From: Notospermus geniculatus
Taxonomy: Eukaryota > Nemertea > Pilidiophora > Heteronemertea > Lineidae
Direction: 5' to 3'
DNA length: 64,000 bases
Assembly: GCA_002633025.1 (NCBI GenBank)
Contig: NMRB01000175.1
Coordinates: 140,291 to 204,290 of the forward strand
Below are positions 46,001 through 49,276 of this stretch, piece after piece. A program made the position numbers and the translations under genes. The notes below the pieces were generated by a model. That model searched no databases, was not told where the DNA came from, and saw only the letters and a list, made by a program, of their open reading frames with translations. Each line of letters opens with the position of its first letter. Within the stretch, counting starts at the first letter, position 1.

Positions 46001-47059
46001 TTTGCTTTCCTCTCTTCACGATAGGCCTACACCCCGAGTTGTCTGTGGTACAGTTTTGTAAGAAGGGTCAGTGGTGTGGCATTGCTGATTGGAGTCATCC
46101 TCATTCATTTTCTGTACACGAACAACCATATCATGTCGGCTGTTCAGAGACAGGGACTGTCAGTGAGTAGGCCTACAGGCCTTGCCTGGCAGCTGCTGAC
46201 AAAAGCGTGCTCAGCCTGATCACAAGCAAACCTCATTCATTACCTGTTTTACCTCTGTGTGCTTTCAGAAACATCAGCGGTCCCCAGCGTCACATTGAGA
46301 CTGTCAACACCAACGTGAAGCCGTGTGCCAACCACAGCTCTGCCGTTTATTATGATGACAGAGAGGACTCGGTCTTCAAGTAAGTCTATAGGCCGCTGCT
46401 TCTCTGTCAGTATGCCAGCCTTGTCCGTGAAGACTTTGGTCACAGTCATTATCCTAACAAGGGTTTGAACCTGCTGAAACGTGTTTCACAGATGACTCTT
46501 GCTTTTCTTACTACCGGTACATGTAAAAGGTGCCCTTGTTAATCAAATGTCTCAGATTCGAAACCAGTGAAACTTTCTCGCAACAGATACATGGAGGAAG
46601 GTCGCCATAATCATTATAACTACGCACCACACGATGAAGATGATGAGATTCGGAGTGAATACCGTAAACCACGAGATTCTTTGCTCAACATCACGGCCGA
46701 GTTCTTTTCCACATGTCTTCCAAGGCTGAAGGAACTTCGAAAGATGCTCGCTGAACCTTCGTTCAAGTTTCCTGAACTGCTGGACTACAAGGCCCACATT
46801 GTAAGTAGGCCTACCACAACCTCCCATTGACGTGATGTGCTGATCTGAAAACTTGCTGACGCTGTGTTCCTCTTGCAGAGATTGTCGTTCACTTCTATGC
46901 TAATCAAGAATTCACACACTTAGTACATTTTCATCCCTTTCTCATAATTTTCTACCTGTGATTGTCACTTACATTGCAGCGCCTTGCTGATATTGCTCAT
47001 ACTCTGTTGAAATTGGCACCGTACGATCCGCTCATCATGGGTAGCAGAGGACTCCAAAG
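1048..47059 (+). CDS. UNC80: UNC80 homologue, NALCN channel-complex subunit (partial, multi-exon gene span)
   Basis: UNC80 is a very large cytoplasmic protein that scaffolds the NALCN sodium-leak channel with UNC79 and sets neuronal resting excitability. Thirty-six plus-strand exons from 13,815 to 47,059 (duplicate copies left out) join with matching phases and encode about 1,700 residues in the order of vertebrate UNC80. Diagnostic peptides include FLTARKRLEDSLKSFGKKRL, EAPVVARGALLLECSHFVHR, KMVACQLLLEITTFLRETYQ, LWRFRYQMWPRMEEGA, FPSCICSAVLPIIHLLDD, CKQFYILHRKPFILQ and RLADIAHTLLKLAPYD. Six upstream microexons (1,048-11,664) have the phase needed to join the first of these exons. The start lies outside the window. 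The C-terminal part is lost at the 47,171 gap, and one conserved block near 32.1-33.5 kb is missing. Identification is from remembered family sequence, not a search. Confidence 0.93.
1228..1317. mobile_element. Truncated MITE related to the 38.6-kb copy
   Basis: The stretch with 'catctccttgcaatgctggc' and its end 'aattgtaccactttacc' matches most of the element at 38,614-38,728. The 5' terminal inverted repeat is degraded or missing here. Confidence 0.55.
2225..2800. repeat. Minisatellite, GTTCACACT..GATCAAGTCATAAT units
   Basis: Diverged tandem units alternate phrases such as 'tgtgatcaagtcataatg', 'gtgttcatgtcataatg' and 'cagttccagtttag'. Unit length varies. Open frames through it are repeat by-products. 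Confidence 0.75.
2838..4215. repeat. Duplicated block A, copy 1 (probable allelic contig end)
   Basis: This block is repeated almost identically at 4,217-5,310, separated by the single N at 4,216. Copy 1 begins at the sequence with which copy 2 restarts after the N, and carries an extra 304-bp element (3,700-4,003). The layout is that of two overlapping, unmerged contigs. Confidence 0.8.
3700..4003. mobile_element. 304-bp foldback MITE (CACCGATTT termini), filled site
   Basis: The element starts CACCGATTTCACATCTCGCA and ends TGCGAGATGTAAAATCGGTG. Inverted arms of more than 100 bp flank a short centre. The paralogous block at about 5,070-5,080 lacks it, so the ends are fixed by an empty site. 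There is no coding capacity; transposition would depend on an enzyme supplied elsewhere. Confidence 0.8.
4217..5310. repeat. Duplicated block A, copy 2
   Basis: Near-identical to 2,838-4,215 but lacking the foldback MITE, and extended by a few small indels. It continues past 5,310 into unique sequence, as expected for the second of two overlapping contigs. Confidence 0.8.
5162..5261. mobile_element. 100-bp hairpin element, CATCCTGAGGTA family
   Basis: The left end (catcctgaggtattggtgat) is inverted at the right end (aaccactgattactgcagga, then tg). A shortened version lies in the other allele at about 4,079-4,166, and a relative occurs at 60,296-60,401. Confidence 0.6.
5311..6982. other. Intronic or intergenic sequence without recognised feature
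   Basis: I found no exon with both splice sites and a recognisable reading frame and no clear repeat. The open frames are AT-rich and unsupported. Confidence 0.5.
6983..7033 (+). CDS. UNC80: UNC80 candidate microexon 2 (GRRSRSPSPSVSMLSIR)
   Basis: A 51-bp exon between a pyrimidine-rich acceptor (cttcttcctgttcag) and the donor cag|gttggtc. It starts with one base and ends with two, so inclusion or skipping keeps frame. The Arg-Ser/Ser-Pro peptide is low-complexity, probably disordered and rich in possible phosphosites (inference). The last 13 bp and donor are duplicated 218 bp downstream. Confidence 0.7.
7021..7458. repeat. Tandem duplication, period about 218 bp
   Basis: 7,021-7,238 is repeated at 7,239-7,458 with only a 2-bp insertion and one or two substitutions. 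The unit starts inside microexon 2, so the second copy carries an orphan exon end plus its splice donor. Confidence 0.9.
8558..8611 (+). CDS. UNC80: UNC80 candidate microexon 3 (SACRSRSPSPSISRLSVR)
   Basis: A 54-bp exon after 'tttcttgtgttttcaag' and before the donor cag|gttggttc. It uses the same one-base/two-base phase as its neighbours. It is identical to the exon at 9,405, so the two could be mutually exclusive, serial or allelic. Confidence 0.7.
8670..8988. repeat. 24-bp minisatellite (CACCAAACTGGTACCAGTGAGTGT family)
   Basis: Tandem 24-bp units, with degenerate flanking units, encode VTKLVPVS in one frame and are also open on the other strand because the unit is a multiple of three without stops. 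This is repeat structure, not evidence for protein. Confidence 0.85.
9354..9812. repeat. Duplicated block with microexon 4 and minisatellite, copy 2
   Basis: Second copy of the 8,508-8,988 block. It has fewer 24-bp repeat units and a few substitutions, while the microexon and its splice sites are unchanged. Confidence 0.85.
9405..9458 (+). CDS. UNC80: UNC80 candidate microexon 4 (identical to microexon 3)
   Basis: A 54-bp copy of the 8,558 exon with the same acceptor, donor and phase. No base differs within the exon. Expression of both copies cannot be decided from sequence. Confidence 0.65.
10345..10428 (+). CDS. UNC80: UNC80 candidate microexon 5 (longer variant)
   Basis: An 84-bp exon following 'cactcacttcaaaag' and ended by the donor cag|gttggtt. 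It encodes SATGHHRSRSISPAPVKKSA and eight more residues ending LCVR. It keeps the RSRSISP core but carries a Lys/Ser-rich extension. Phase matches the other microexons. Confidence 0.7.
10574..10735. repeat. Imperfect inverted repeat with GTGACGT palindromes
   Basis: The 'cgctgcgacc' near 10,577 is inverted at about 10,720 ('ggtcgcagcg'), with 'gtgacgttg..caacgtcac' inside. It may be a decayed MITE; the CRE-like TGACGT words alone do not support a regulatory claim. Confidence 0.35.
11205..11320 (+). mobile_element. SINE with 5S rRNA-derived head
   Basis: The segment contains 'ctggaagttaagccgtg' and 'agtcagtacttggatggg', followed by tgac, which correspond to the conserved internal-promoter part of 5S rRNA. 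The upstream 'ggcctagtggttggcgc' is more tRNA A-box-like. The non-coding body may run on to about 11,510. It is not a functional 5S gene because the rest of the 5S fold is absent. Confidence 0.65.
11611..11664 (+). CDS. UNC80: UNC80 candidate microexon 6 (SDKRSRSVSPAVSEASVR)
   Basis: A 54-bp exon between 'tcctctttcctcag' and the donor cag|gttagtt. It starts with one base and ends AG, so it joins directly to the 13,815 exon (AG|A = Arg). This phase continuity is the main reason for assigning the array to UNC80. Confidence 0.75.
11735..12065. repeat. Minisatellite, ACATCACTACAAGTGTTAGGC units
   Basis: Irregular tandem units combine 'catcactacaagtgttagg' and 'catcactgtataacatcac' motifs, with varied spacing. 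It lies in the intron after microexon 6. Confidence 0.8.
12694..12782. mobile_element. 89-bp near-perfect hairpin insertion
   Basis: Arms starting CAGGCCTTGAAGTTTAAGGC and ending in its complement surround an 11-bp centre. Flanks read TTTATC on both sides, and copy 2 at about 17,256 lacks the hairpin. Too small to be autonomous. Confidence 0.75.
13815..13950 (+). CDS. UNC80: UNC80 exon: RTMSMTSESGDEREPGKSTS segment (allele 1)
   Basis: 136 bp, acceptor 'tttctgtctag', donor aag|gtgggt. Enters after two bases and leaves in phase 0. It ends in a basic stretch (SRRSIFKRRTKK). Copy 2 is at 18,276. Confidence 0.88.
14219..14418. mobile_element. About 200-bp almost perfect palindrome
   Basis: Inverted arms of about 97 bp meet at 'aaaagactctttt'. 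Each arm holds 'gaccccaaccggggtc' beside TTTTCGA or its complement, a motif shared with 38,989-39,016. The other allele has an assembly N just where this palindrome should be. Confidence 0.8.
14602..14770 (+). CDS. UNC80: UNC80 exon: NASSSHYSAASDSEMNDDNF segment (allele 1)
   Basis: 169 bp, acceptor 'tgtctcatttcag', donor atag|gtgagt. Phase 0 in, phase 1 out. Acidic/Ser-rich then STPKRKFSKFNI, likely a disordered linker between helical repeats. Confidence 0.88.
15352..15585 (+). CDS. UNC80: UNC80 exon: His/Ser/Arg-rich linker (allele 1)
   Basis: 234 bp, acceptor 'tctctacatag', donor acagg|gtatgt; phase 1 in and out. Begins GTKRDNSRERHSGHGQHNGH and is poor in hydrophobics. Copy 2 (19,195) lacks 15 bp in frame. 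Confidence 0.85.
15906..16301. mobile_element. 396-bp foldback MITE, AGGGAGTTTTCGC termini, filled site
   Basis: Perfectly inverted ends AGGGAGTTTTCGCAAATCTG continue into imperfect arms of almost half the element. Removing it with one 3-bp AAT (or ATA) restores the empty sequence seen in copy 2 near 19,731. A 3-bp AT-rich target duplication suits PIF/Harbinger-type mobilisation, by inference. Confidence 0.85.
16703..17006. other. Sequence between the two UNC80 allele copies
   Basis: About 300 bp not shared by either copy and with no exon seen. It is where the two allelic paths have been joined. Confidence 0.5.
18276..18411 (+). CDS. UNC80: UNC80 exon RTMSMTSES segment, allele 2 copy
   Basis: 136 bp with the same splice acceptor as 13,815. 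The only difference I see is a synonymous TCG/TCA Ser codon. Its one-base start does not fit the phase-1 end of the 15,585 exon, so it cannot follow copy 1 in one mRNA. Confidence 0.8.
18429..18597 (+). CDS. UNC80: UNC80 exon NASSSHYS segment, allele 2 copy
   Basis: 169 bp; three substitutions relative to 14,602, all synonymous by eye (CCA/CCG, CCG/CCA, AGG/AGA). Acceptor and donor are kept. Confidence 0.8.
19195..19413 (+). CDS. UNC80: UNC80 exon His/Ser/Arg-rich linker, allele 2 copy
   Basis: 219 bp; identical frame to 15,352 but five codons shorter within the HSRHSSSDRD stretch. Its phase-1 end fits the next exon at 24,031, as does copy 1. Confidence 0.8.
21103..21293. mobile_element. Palindromic element with hammerhead-like core motif
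   Basis: Arms of about 90 bp meet at ATCAGGCCTGAT (centre 21,192/21,193). The right arm has a 12-bp local duplication (AAAGGTGTTATC). Each arm carries CTGATGA..GACC..GGTCGAAA, like the core of small ribozymes found in Penelope-like retroelements. An extra A before stem II makes activity doubtful. Confidence 0.7.
23480..23965. repeat. Minisatellite, about 58-62 bp units
   Basis: Around eight diverged units of the form 'caaaagtcaaggatgtgatg', 'ttttattgaagtttacaaag', 'aaacaatcaaatgctttg'. It sits just upstream of the 24,031 exon. Confidence 0.8.
24031..24255 (+). CDS. UNC80: UNC80 exon: WRRSAKSDHE to KRLSKRGSIED
   Basis: 225 bp, phase 1 in and out, acceptor 'ctttacaatctcag', donor gatg|gtgagt. 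The block QATLTFLTARKRLEDSLKSF and the following KRLSKRGSIED are strongly UNC80-like. A longer frame in another phase over this exon is a shadow. Confidence 0.92.
24373..24560 (+). CDS. UNC80: UNC80 exon: DLMRRGSLEVANSHQAEVII
   Basis: 188 bp, phase 1 in, phase 0 out. Continues with FKEKKLVDAWAVKSGMLRFC and FLDCCQPG, a helical block that is highly conserved in the family. Confidence 0.93.
24829..25041 (+). CDS. UNC80: UNC80 exon: EAPVVARGALLLECSHFVHR
   Basis: 213 bp, phase 0 on both sides. Contains CNHGDWPNWMRLNLPSF, matching the family's Cys/His/Trp-rich HFVHRCN..WP.WM stretch. Confidence 0.93.
25215..25350 (+). CDS. UNC80: UNC80 exon: AIGVKLEQIL to acidic DDDEDFMDE
   Basis: 136 bp, phase 0 in, phase 1 out. 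Charged helix ending in an acidic run comparable to the EEEDFLDD segment of vertebrate UNC80. Confidence 0.9.
25430..25726. repeat. Minisatellite, 75-bp unit (CACCTGGAGGTCAAATCTCC)
   Basis: About three full 75-bp units and partial ones. The unit is open in frame (25 residues per repeat), which makes a long repetitive false ORF. Degenerate units continue at about 25,840-25,990. Confidence 0.85.
25727..25838. mobile_element. Short inverted-repeat insertion inside the 75-bp minisatellite
   Basis: Begins GCATAGAAACTCCGCCAG and ends CAGAGTTTCTATGC after GCTAGCGCTAG. It splits the minisatellite into two parts, so it is probably a later insertion. Confidence 0.55.
26063..26293 (+). CDS. UNC80: UNC80 exon: TVNHTGSDCPHALKMVACQL
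   Basis: 231 bp, phase 1 in and out. LLLEITTFLRETYQYIPK is nearly invariant in the family; the second half is a charged Ser-rich linker. Confidence 0.93.
27528..27665 (+). CDS. UNC80: UNC80 exon: DRKISFAVLGERERSDSIHS
   Basis: 138 bp using the acceptor 'ttgaaccgctag'; a second in-frame acceptor 15 bp on (27,543) is also usable and would drop five residues. Phase 1 out. Matches the KISFAGVLDE..SLHSSS region. Confidence 0.85.
27666..27845. repeat. Degenerate CAAGGTCAAGTTGTGACCTT repeats
   Basis: Short tandem arrangement of 'aaggtcaag' and 'gaccttcaa' words. Similar CCTTGACCT-rich runs occur at about 28,950-29,170 and 35,480-35,570. Confidence 0.55.
27964..28065 (+). CDS. UNC80: UNC80 exon: GKRVAQGRKLLKMRRNSGQN
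   Basis: 102 bp; the donor at attg|gtggca is chosen because it preserves phase with the next exon. Basic linker resembling the RLLQIKGTRSFQVKK stretch of vertebrate UNC80. Confidence 0.75.
30800..30917. mobile_element. MITE-like inverted repeat, GGCCCAGTATTCAC family
   Basis: Left 'ggcccagtattcacaaaact' is inverted as 'tatgtttatgaatacggacc' on the right. No coding capacity. Confidence 0.55.
31048..31198. mobile_element. MITE with CCATACACG termini nested in an older repeat
   Basis: 'ccatacacgatcaatattat' followed by tgcacaatat is inverted at the right end before 'gtgtatgggtggctt'. The flanks (about 30,990-31,047 and 31,199-31,310) match the AAAGGTG family. Confidence 0.65.
32008..32148 (+). 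CDS. UNC80: UNC80 exon: GLKRMGSMRSRKVSVQSIKS
   Basis: 141 bp as drawn, phase 1 in; the family has a comparable RRVGSLKSSKLSRQDSES stretch. The N at 32,098 lies inside, so the 3' part may belong to another exon. The phase-1 end does not fit the phase-0 start at 33,503. Confidence 0.7.
32098..32098. other. Single-N assembly join inside UNC80 exon
   Basis: One unknown base interrupts coding sequence. Since other single Ns here mark contig joins of unknown size, sequence including one or more exons may be missing. Confidence 0.6.
33229..33461. mobile_element. MITE with TACTGTAAAGCA termini
   Basis: Starts TACTGTAAAGCAGGAAAATT and ends AATTATCTTGCTTTACAGTA, with several GCGAAAATTTC words inside. 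TA at both ends suits a Tc1/mariner-type target site, by inference. Confidence 0.75.
33503..33685 (+). CDS. UNC80: UNC80 exon: ESVFQPSSPIRRRESTPLLD
   Basis: 183 bp, phase 0 on both sides. Ends with KKEETAMVKYLKSQ, which aligns with the KKDSGMLKYIRLQ segment that leads into the next helical repeat. Confidence 0.9.
34071..34209 (+). CDS. UNC80: UNC80 exon: VQKLCHSPMTIMSKAAPILQ
   Basis: 139 bp, phase 0 in, phase 1 out. Contains LPVAWELLLENDQELASAA, the PAAWELLLS repeat of the family. Confidence 0.93.
34432..34540 (+). CDS. UNC80: UNC80 exon: ASVFILSAIKVPEQVQEMMT
   Basis: 109 bp, phase 1 in, phase 2 out. Matches the FLLCAVKVPE..QRLNAVL helix pair. Confidence 0.93.
34797..34869 (+). CDS. UNC80: UNC80 exon: RYSILWRFRYQMWPRMEEGA
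   Basis: 73 bp, phase 2 in, phase 0 out. One of the most diagnostic peptides of the family. Confidence 0.94.
34967..35101 (+). CDS. UNC80: UNC80 exon: VPPPSIDFVLPSPTIGNPTQ
   Basis: 135 bp, phase 0 on both sides. Pro-rich linker IPPPSINFTLPSP..DPPW conserved in UNC80. Confidence 0.93.
35280..35466 (+). CDS. UNC80: UNC80 exon: KSLVTATTTRRKQQQEMIHQ coiled segment
   Basis: 187 bp, phase 0 in, phase 1 out. Gln/Glu/Lys-rich helix with probable coiled-coil character, then acidic EEHEE. Confidence 0.9.
35685..35798. mobile_element. MITE, CCAGGGGCCGTATGCATAAA termini
   Basis: Nearly perfect 47-bp arms (CCAGGGGCCGTATGCATAAA..TTTATGCATACGGCCCCTGG) around a short centre, within an UNC80 intron. Confidence 0.8.
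36170..36260. repeat. GAAATTGAAT short tandem repeat
   Basis: Runs of 'gaaattgaat' and 'gaaaattgaat' units. A shorter 29-30 bp tandem repeat ('cacaagcttttgatgacatc' then 'ttaaatat') follows at about 36,560-36,680. Confidence 0.75.
37140..37268 (+). CDS. UNC80: UNC80 exon: AIPEEINMAARRMSVAPSRA
   Basis: 129 bp, phase 1 in and out. Corresponds to the NLASRRLSVSPS..FRRGSVWSVRS linker, a Ser/Arg segment. Confidence 0.88.
38614..38728. mobile_element. 115-bp MITE, TAGGGTAAAGTGGTAC termini
   Basis: TAGGGTAAAGTGGTACAGTT at the left is inverted as AATTGTACCACTTTACCCTA at the right. TA on both ends. A truncated relative is at 1,228-1,317. Confidence 0.8.
38989..39016 (+). repeat. CTGAGGA..GACC..GGTCGAAA motif, solitary copy
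   Basis: Shares 'gaccccggtt.gggtcgaaaa' and the following 'ttcggagacgac' with the 14.2-kb palindrome. Here it is not palindromic, so it may be the tail of a retroelement family. Confidence 0.5.
39647..39784 (+). CDS. UNC80: UNC80 exon: FPSCICSAVLPIIHLLDDLE
   Basis: 138 bp, phase 1 in and out. FPxCICxAVLPIxHL is conserved from invertebrates to mammals. Confidence 0.94.
39941..40244. mobile_element. Nested inverted-repeat element
   Basis: Outer TGTACAG..CTCAGAG ends are inverted at 40,224-40,244; an inner hairpin (gcaccaacgaagattatctt at about 40,119 against 40,187-40,216) lies between them. Confidence 0.55.
40359..40546 (+). CDS. UNC80: UNC80 exon: VSEVAEKIIWWCLVEDPPLF
   Basis: 188 bp, phase 1 in, phase 0 out. 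Includes FRHFLEKLTKKDNQDELFFV and LPAQTAHTIFNYV, matching the LRHFLEKLT..QTSHILFNY block. Confidence 0.94.
40745..40985 (-). mobile_element. tRNA-related SINE
   Basis: On the minus strand the head reads GGTGGTGTAGTGGTTCGG (A box) and GGGTTCGAATCCCACTGG (B box), followed by a tail with 'ttgggcaagtctctttgcct' and 'ccacccaggtgtataaatgg'. The tRNA arms are imperfect and a long non-tRNA body follows, so it is not a functional tRNA. Confidence 0.85.
41038..41121 (+). CDS. UNC80: UNC80 exon: IGFVMFYVRSPCEGSQDAIG
   Basis: 84 bp, phase 0. Matches GLIMYFVRTPCEWGMDAI in the family; ends SMLWM. Confidence 0.92.
41240..41308 (+). CDS. UNC80: UNC80 exon: IVPSVQGIYFKDLKQTLRKE
   Basis: 69 bp, phase 0; FFKDLKQTMKKEQC equivalent. 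Confidence 0.93.
41438..41536 (+). CDS. UNC80: UNC80 exon: PTLLVTANVPSAKKVVVHGM
   Basis: 99 bp, phase 0; LLVTASMPGTKTLVVHG..IPTQLPVHE equivalent. Confidence 0.93.
41640..41775. repeat. 21-bp pyrimidine-rich minisatellite
   Basis: About six units of 'catctcttttccatcttccc' plus c. The minus-strand frame repeating GKMEKRW is a by-product. It lies in a 284-bp UNC80 intron just before an acceptor. Confidence 0.9.
41821..41917 (+). CDS. UNC80: UNC80 exon: DTQFSMILEDSIDFFNIPDN
   Basis: 97 bp, phase 0 in, phase 1 out; DTQFEALLKECLEFFNIPE equivalent. Confidence 0.92.
42292..42491 (+). CDS. UNC80: UNC80 exon: HNLNSYVRDFYFFRRNFYPQ
   Basis: 200 bp, phase 1 in, phase 0 out; YVRDIYPFRR..PQL and LQKQAFT blocks are recognisable. 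Confidence 0.92.
42693..42845 (+). CDS. UNC80: UNC80 exon: LPSFPRKALEAEFNLYKGEM
   Basis: 153 bp, phase 0; LPSFPRSAIDAEFSLF..GKELFGLD equivalent. Confidence 0.94.
43013..43197 (+). CDS. UNC80: UNC80 exon: MGDIPLFLNVINGTFLLHCD
   Basis: 185 bp, phase 0 in, phase 2 out; LFLNVFNGALILH..LLR block. Confidence 0.93.
43359..43488 (+). CDS. UNC80: UNC80 exon: CQAIEYTCKQFYILHRKPFI
   Basis: 130 bp, phase 2 in, phase 0 out; the FACHQFYILHRKPFVLQ signature of UNC80. Confidence 0.95.
43773..43838 (+). CDS. UNC80: UNC80 exon: MFGSLAPILDTDEGCDLIDY
   Basis: 66 bp, phase 0 on both sides; FASVAPLLEF equivalent. Confidence 0.9.
43987..44092. repeat. 33-bp tandem repeat, three units
   Basis: 'ctttcaattttgaaatccac' then 'accacagttaggt' repeated three times in an intron. 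Confidence 0.8.
44492..44527 (+). CDS. UNC80: UNC80 36-bp microexon: SYEYDVVIDVNK
   Basis: Between 'catcttcttcttccag' and the donor aag|gtcagt, phase 0. It fills a variable stretch of the family between the LAPIL and CLFNLL blocks, so it could be alternatively used. Confidence 0.7.
45362..45469 (+). CDS. UNC80: UNC80 exon: VPPKCLFNLLMSLETDSRDN
   Basis: 108 bp, phase 0; AQCLFDLLQSLE..ILELVKAEKPLKSL equivalent. Confidence 0.93.
45618..45728 (+). CDS. UNC80: UNC80 exon: DFCYEMDPDTFSMIDAINVC
   Basis: 111 bp, phase 0; DFCYGNEDLTFSISEAIKLC..VVAYA equivalent. Confidence 0.94.
45834..45991 (+). CDS. UNC80: UNC80 exon: TILEAIVPSYLRKMKKETNK
   Basis: 158 bp, phase 0 in, phase 2 out; VLEALVPCYLQKMK..AAREEI equivalent. 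Confidence 0.94.
46269..46379 (+). CDS. UNC80: UNC80 exon: NISGPQRHIETVNTNVKPCA
   Basis: 111 bp, phase 2 in and out. Less conserved linker; placed by phase and by its neighbours. Confidence 0.82.
46587..46800 (+). CDS. UNC80: UNC80 exon: EYRKPRDSLLNITAEFFSTC
   Basis: 214 bp, phase 2 in, phase 0 out; EFRRPRESLLNICTEFYKHC and LELLDVKSH equivalents. Confidence 0.94.
46980..47059 (+). CDS. UNC80: UNC80 last visible exon: RLADIAHTLLKLAPYDPLIM
   Basis: 80 bp, phase 0 in, phase 2 out (caaag|gtaact). In the family this is followed by a (L)RRYIMEMLPITDW block and several hundred more residues, none of which appear in the window. Confidence 0.94.
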
Positions 47060-47144
47060 GTAACTCCCAGTTTGCTTCCCAGTTTGTTGTCCCCCGGAGC
47101 CCTCGGAGGGGGACTTGAAAATACCGGCCGTCCGTGCGCCTATG

Positions 47145-47170
47145 CCGCTCGCCGCTCGCCGCTCGCCGCT
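47145..47170. repeat. GCCGCTC simple repeat at gap edge
   Basis: 'gccgctcgccgctcgccgct' runs directly into the assembly gap; GC-rich and repetitive, a likely reason for the break. Confidence 0.85.
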
Positions 47171-47865
47171 NNNNNNNNNNNNNNNNNNNNNNNNNNNNNN
47201 NNNNNNNNNNNNNNNNNNNNNNNNNNNNNNNNNNNNNNNNNNNNNNNNNNNNNNNNNNNNNNNNNNNNNNNNNNNNNNNNNNNNNNNNNNNNNNNNNNNN
47301 NNNNNNNNNNNNNNNNNNNNNNNNNNNNNNNNNNNNNNNNNNNNNNNNNNNNNNNNNNNNNNNNNNNNNNNNNNNNNNNNNNNNNNNNNNNNNNNNNNNN
47401 NNNNNNNNNNNNNNNNNNNNNNNNNNNNNNNNNNNNNNNNNNNNNNNNNNNNNNNNNNNNNNNNNNNNNNNNNNNNNNNNNNNNNNNNNNNNNNNNNNNN
47501 NNNNNNNNNNNNNNNNNNNNNNNNNNNNNNNNNNNNNNNNNNNNNNNNNNNNNNNNNNNNNNNNNNNNNNNNNNNNNNNNNNNNNNNNNNNNNNNNNNNN
47601 NNNNNNNNNNNNNNNNNNNNNNNNNNNNNNNNNNNNNNNNNNNNNNNNNNNNNNNNNNNNNNNNNNNNNNNNNNNNNNNNNNNNNNNNNNNNNNNNNNNN
47701 NNNNNNNNNNNNNNNNNNNNNNNNNNNNNNNNNNNNNNNNNNNNNNNNNNNNNNNNNNNNNNNNNNNNNNNNNNNNNNNNNNNNNNNNNNNNNNNNNNNN
47801 NNNNNNNNNNNNNNNNNNNNNNNNNNNNNNNNNNNNNNNNNNNNNNNNNNNNNNNNNNNNNNNNN
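47171..47865. other. Assembly gap, 695 Ns
   Basis: Unknown bases. Frames that run through it are meaningless. A GC-rich repeat lies on the left edge and a 54-bp coding repeat on the right edge; different genes lie on the two sides. Confidence 0.99.
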
Positions 47866-48135
47866 CCCCTCCTGTGACTCCTCAACCCACAGTAACGATA
47901 CAACCCACTGGTACCACTTCCCCTCCTGTGACTCCTCAACCCACAGTAACGATACAACCCACTGGTACCACTTCCCCTCCTGTGACTCCTCAACCCACAG
48001 TAACAATACAACCCACTGGTACCACTGCCCCTCCTGTGACTCCTCAACCCACAGTAACGATACAACCCACTGGTACCACTTCCCCTCCTGTCACTCCTCA
48101 ACCCACAGTAACTATACAACCAACCAGTACAATTT
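47866..48135 (+). repeat. 54-bp coding minisatellite (18-residue mucin repeats)
   Basis: Four nearly identical 54-bp units and a diverged fifth, continuing into the gap on the left, so the copy number is unknown. All units keep frame. Confidence 0.92.
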
Positions 48136-49276
48136 CTCTAAGTGTGACTCTTCAACCATCTGAAACCACACTCAGTGAAATCTCTCCCTCAACACTTGTA
48201 GTGTCGAGTACTCCAACTCTGACAACCTCAGTTATGTTGTCTGCTACCCCAACAACGACTGAGCCTACCACTCAAGTGGTGACGGCAACAACTTCTGAAA
48301 CTCCACCCCTGACATCTGCCATACCAACAGTATCCACAACTTCACCAGAACAGCCAACCACACCAAAGATCGTGAAACCGTGGGAGAAACCAATTCCTTT
48401 GGAGATAAATGGTAAGCAAAGTTTTGTTACAAAACTGAAACAAGTGTCAGGTTCTACCGTCTCCCCATCAGGGACAATCGACTCCCACAGAGTTCCCAAT
48501 CCTTGCTTGGAGTACTGTAATCTCATCTGCATTGTTTTAACATTCACACTCGATCTTTTCAGGTGCTTCCCTGGCAGCCATCTTTGGTGGTATTCTCGCC
48601 TGTGTGGTAGTTGCCGCAATAGCTATCATAGCAGTCAAACTGATCCACGCGTAAGTAAGACTGACTGCGTAGCCCCAAACATGCCAAATAAAGGCAACTG
48701 GTCATTTCATTTGGCTCATGTCACAAAGCTACTTCTGAGGATAGCTGTTGAGGTTTTGGGTAGCTCCCAACCAAATGATGGTGGCTTTTACATCACAAAT
48801 TATGACATTTTGCACGATTTCATATCCAACTTCTCTCTTCCAGGGCCCACGCACCAGCAGCCGAAGGGCCAGAAAAGAAATATGAACTGCACAATCTGAC
48901 GCTTTCATTCCCGAAAAATCCATACGAATCCATGATAGATGAAAGCACACCAAAAACAGAGGAAATGCCAAAGCGTTTAGAATGGGATGCTGCGTCCGCT
49001 CTAGAACGTGACTTTCAAAACCCTTCAATGGCAGAGATAACATACCCACAGGAGACTGTACCTGTGAATCCCGATGTGGCCCAGACCATCAGCGCCCCCT
49101 ATCTGCTAGAAATGGATTGTATTTCAGTGTCCGGTATGAGCGTAAATGATGGCTCATTGAATTCAGACTCCACGAAAATTGACAATTTAAGTGATATGGT
49201 AGAGGAGGAGGTTATCGGGCTTGATACATCGGCTATTACGCTGGAAATAAGGACTGAACAGGTTACAAAGTCATGA
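47866..49276 (+). CDS. Membrane mucin-like protein, C-terminal part (three exons, 5' part in gap)
   Basis: Exons 47,866-48,411 (partial), 48,563-48,650 and 48,844-49,276 join with phases 1 and 2 and end in TGA. The first encodes about five 18-residue repeats (PPVTPQPTVTIQPTGTTS) then a non-repetitive Thr/Ser/Pro stalk, likely heavily O-glycosylated. The second is an 88-bp exon with a helix (GASLAAIFGGILACVVVAAI plus AIIAVKLI) that should span the membrane. The third is an acidic tail of about 144 residues with tyrosines in KKYELHN, NPYESM and APYLLEM. I do not recognise a named orthologue. The N-terminal ectodomain is unseen; the exon layout matches the kringle gene downstream. Confidence 0.8.

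Noticed and set aside
47072-48899. Very long frames (up to 594 codons) across 47.1-48.9 kb on both strands
   Set aside because: They run through 695 Ns; only the part after 47,866 is real, and it must be spliced at 48,411.
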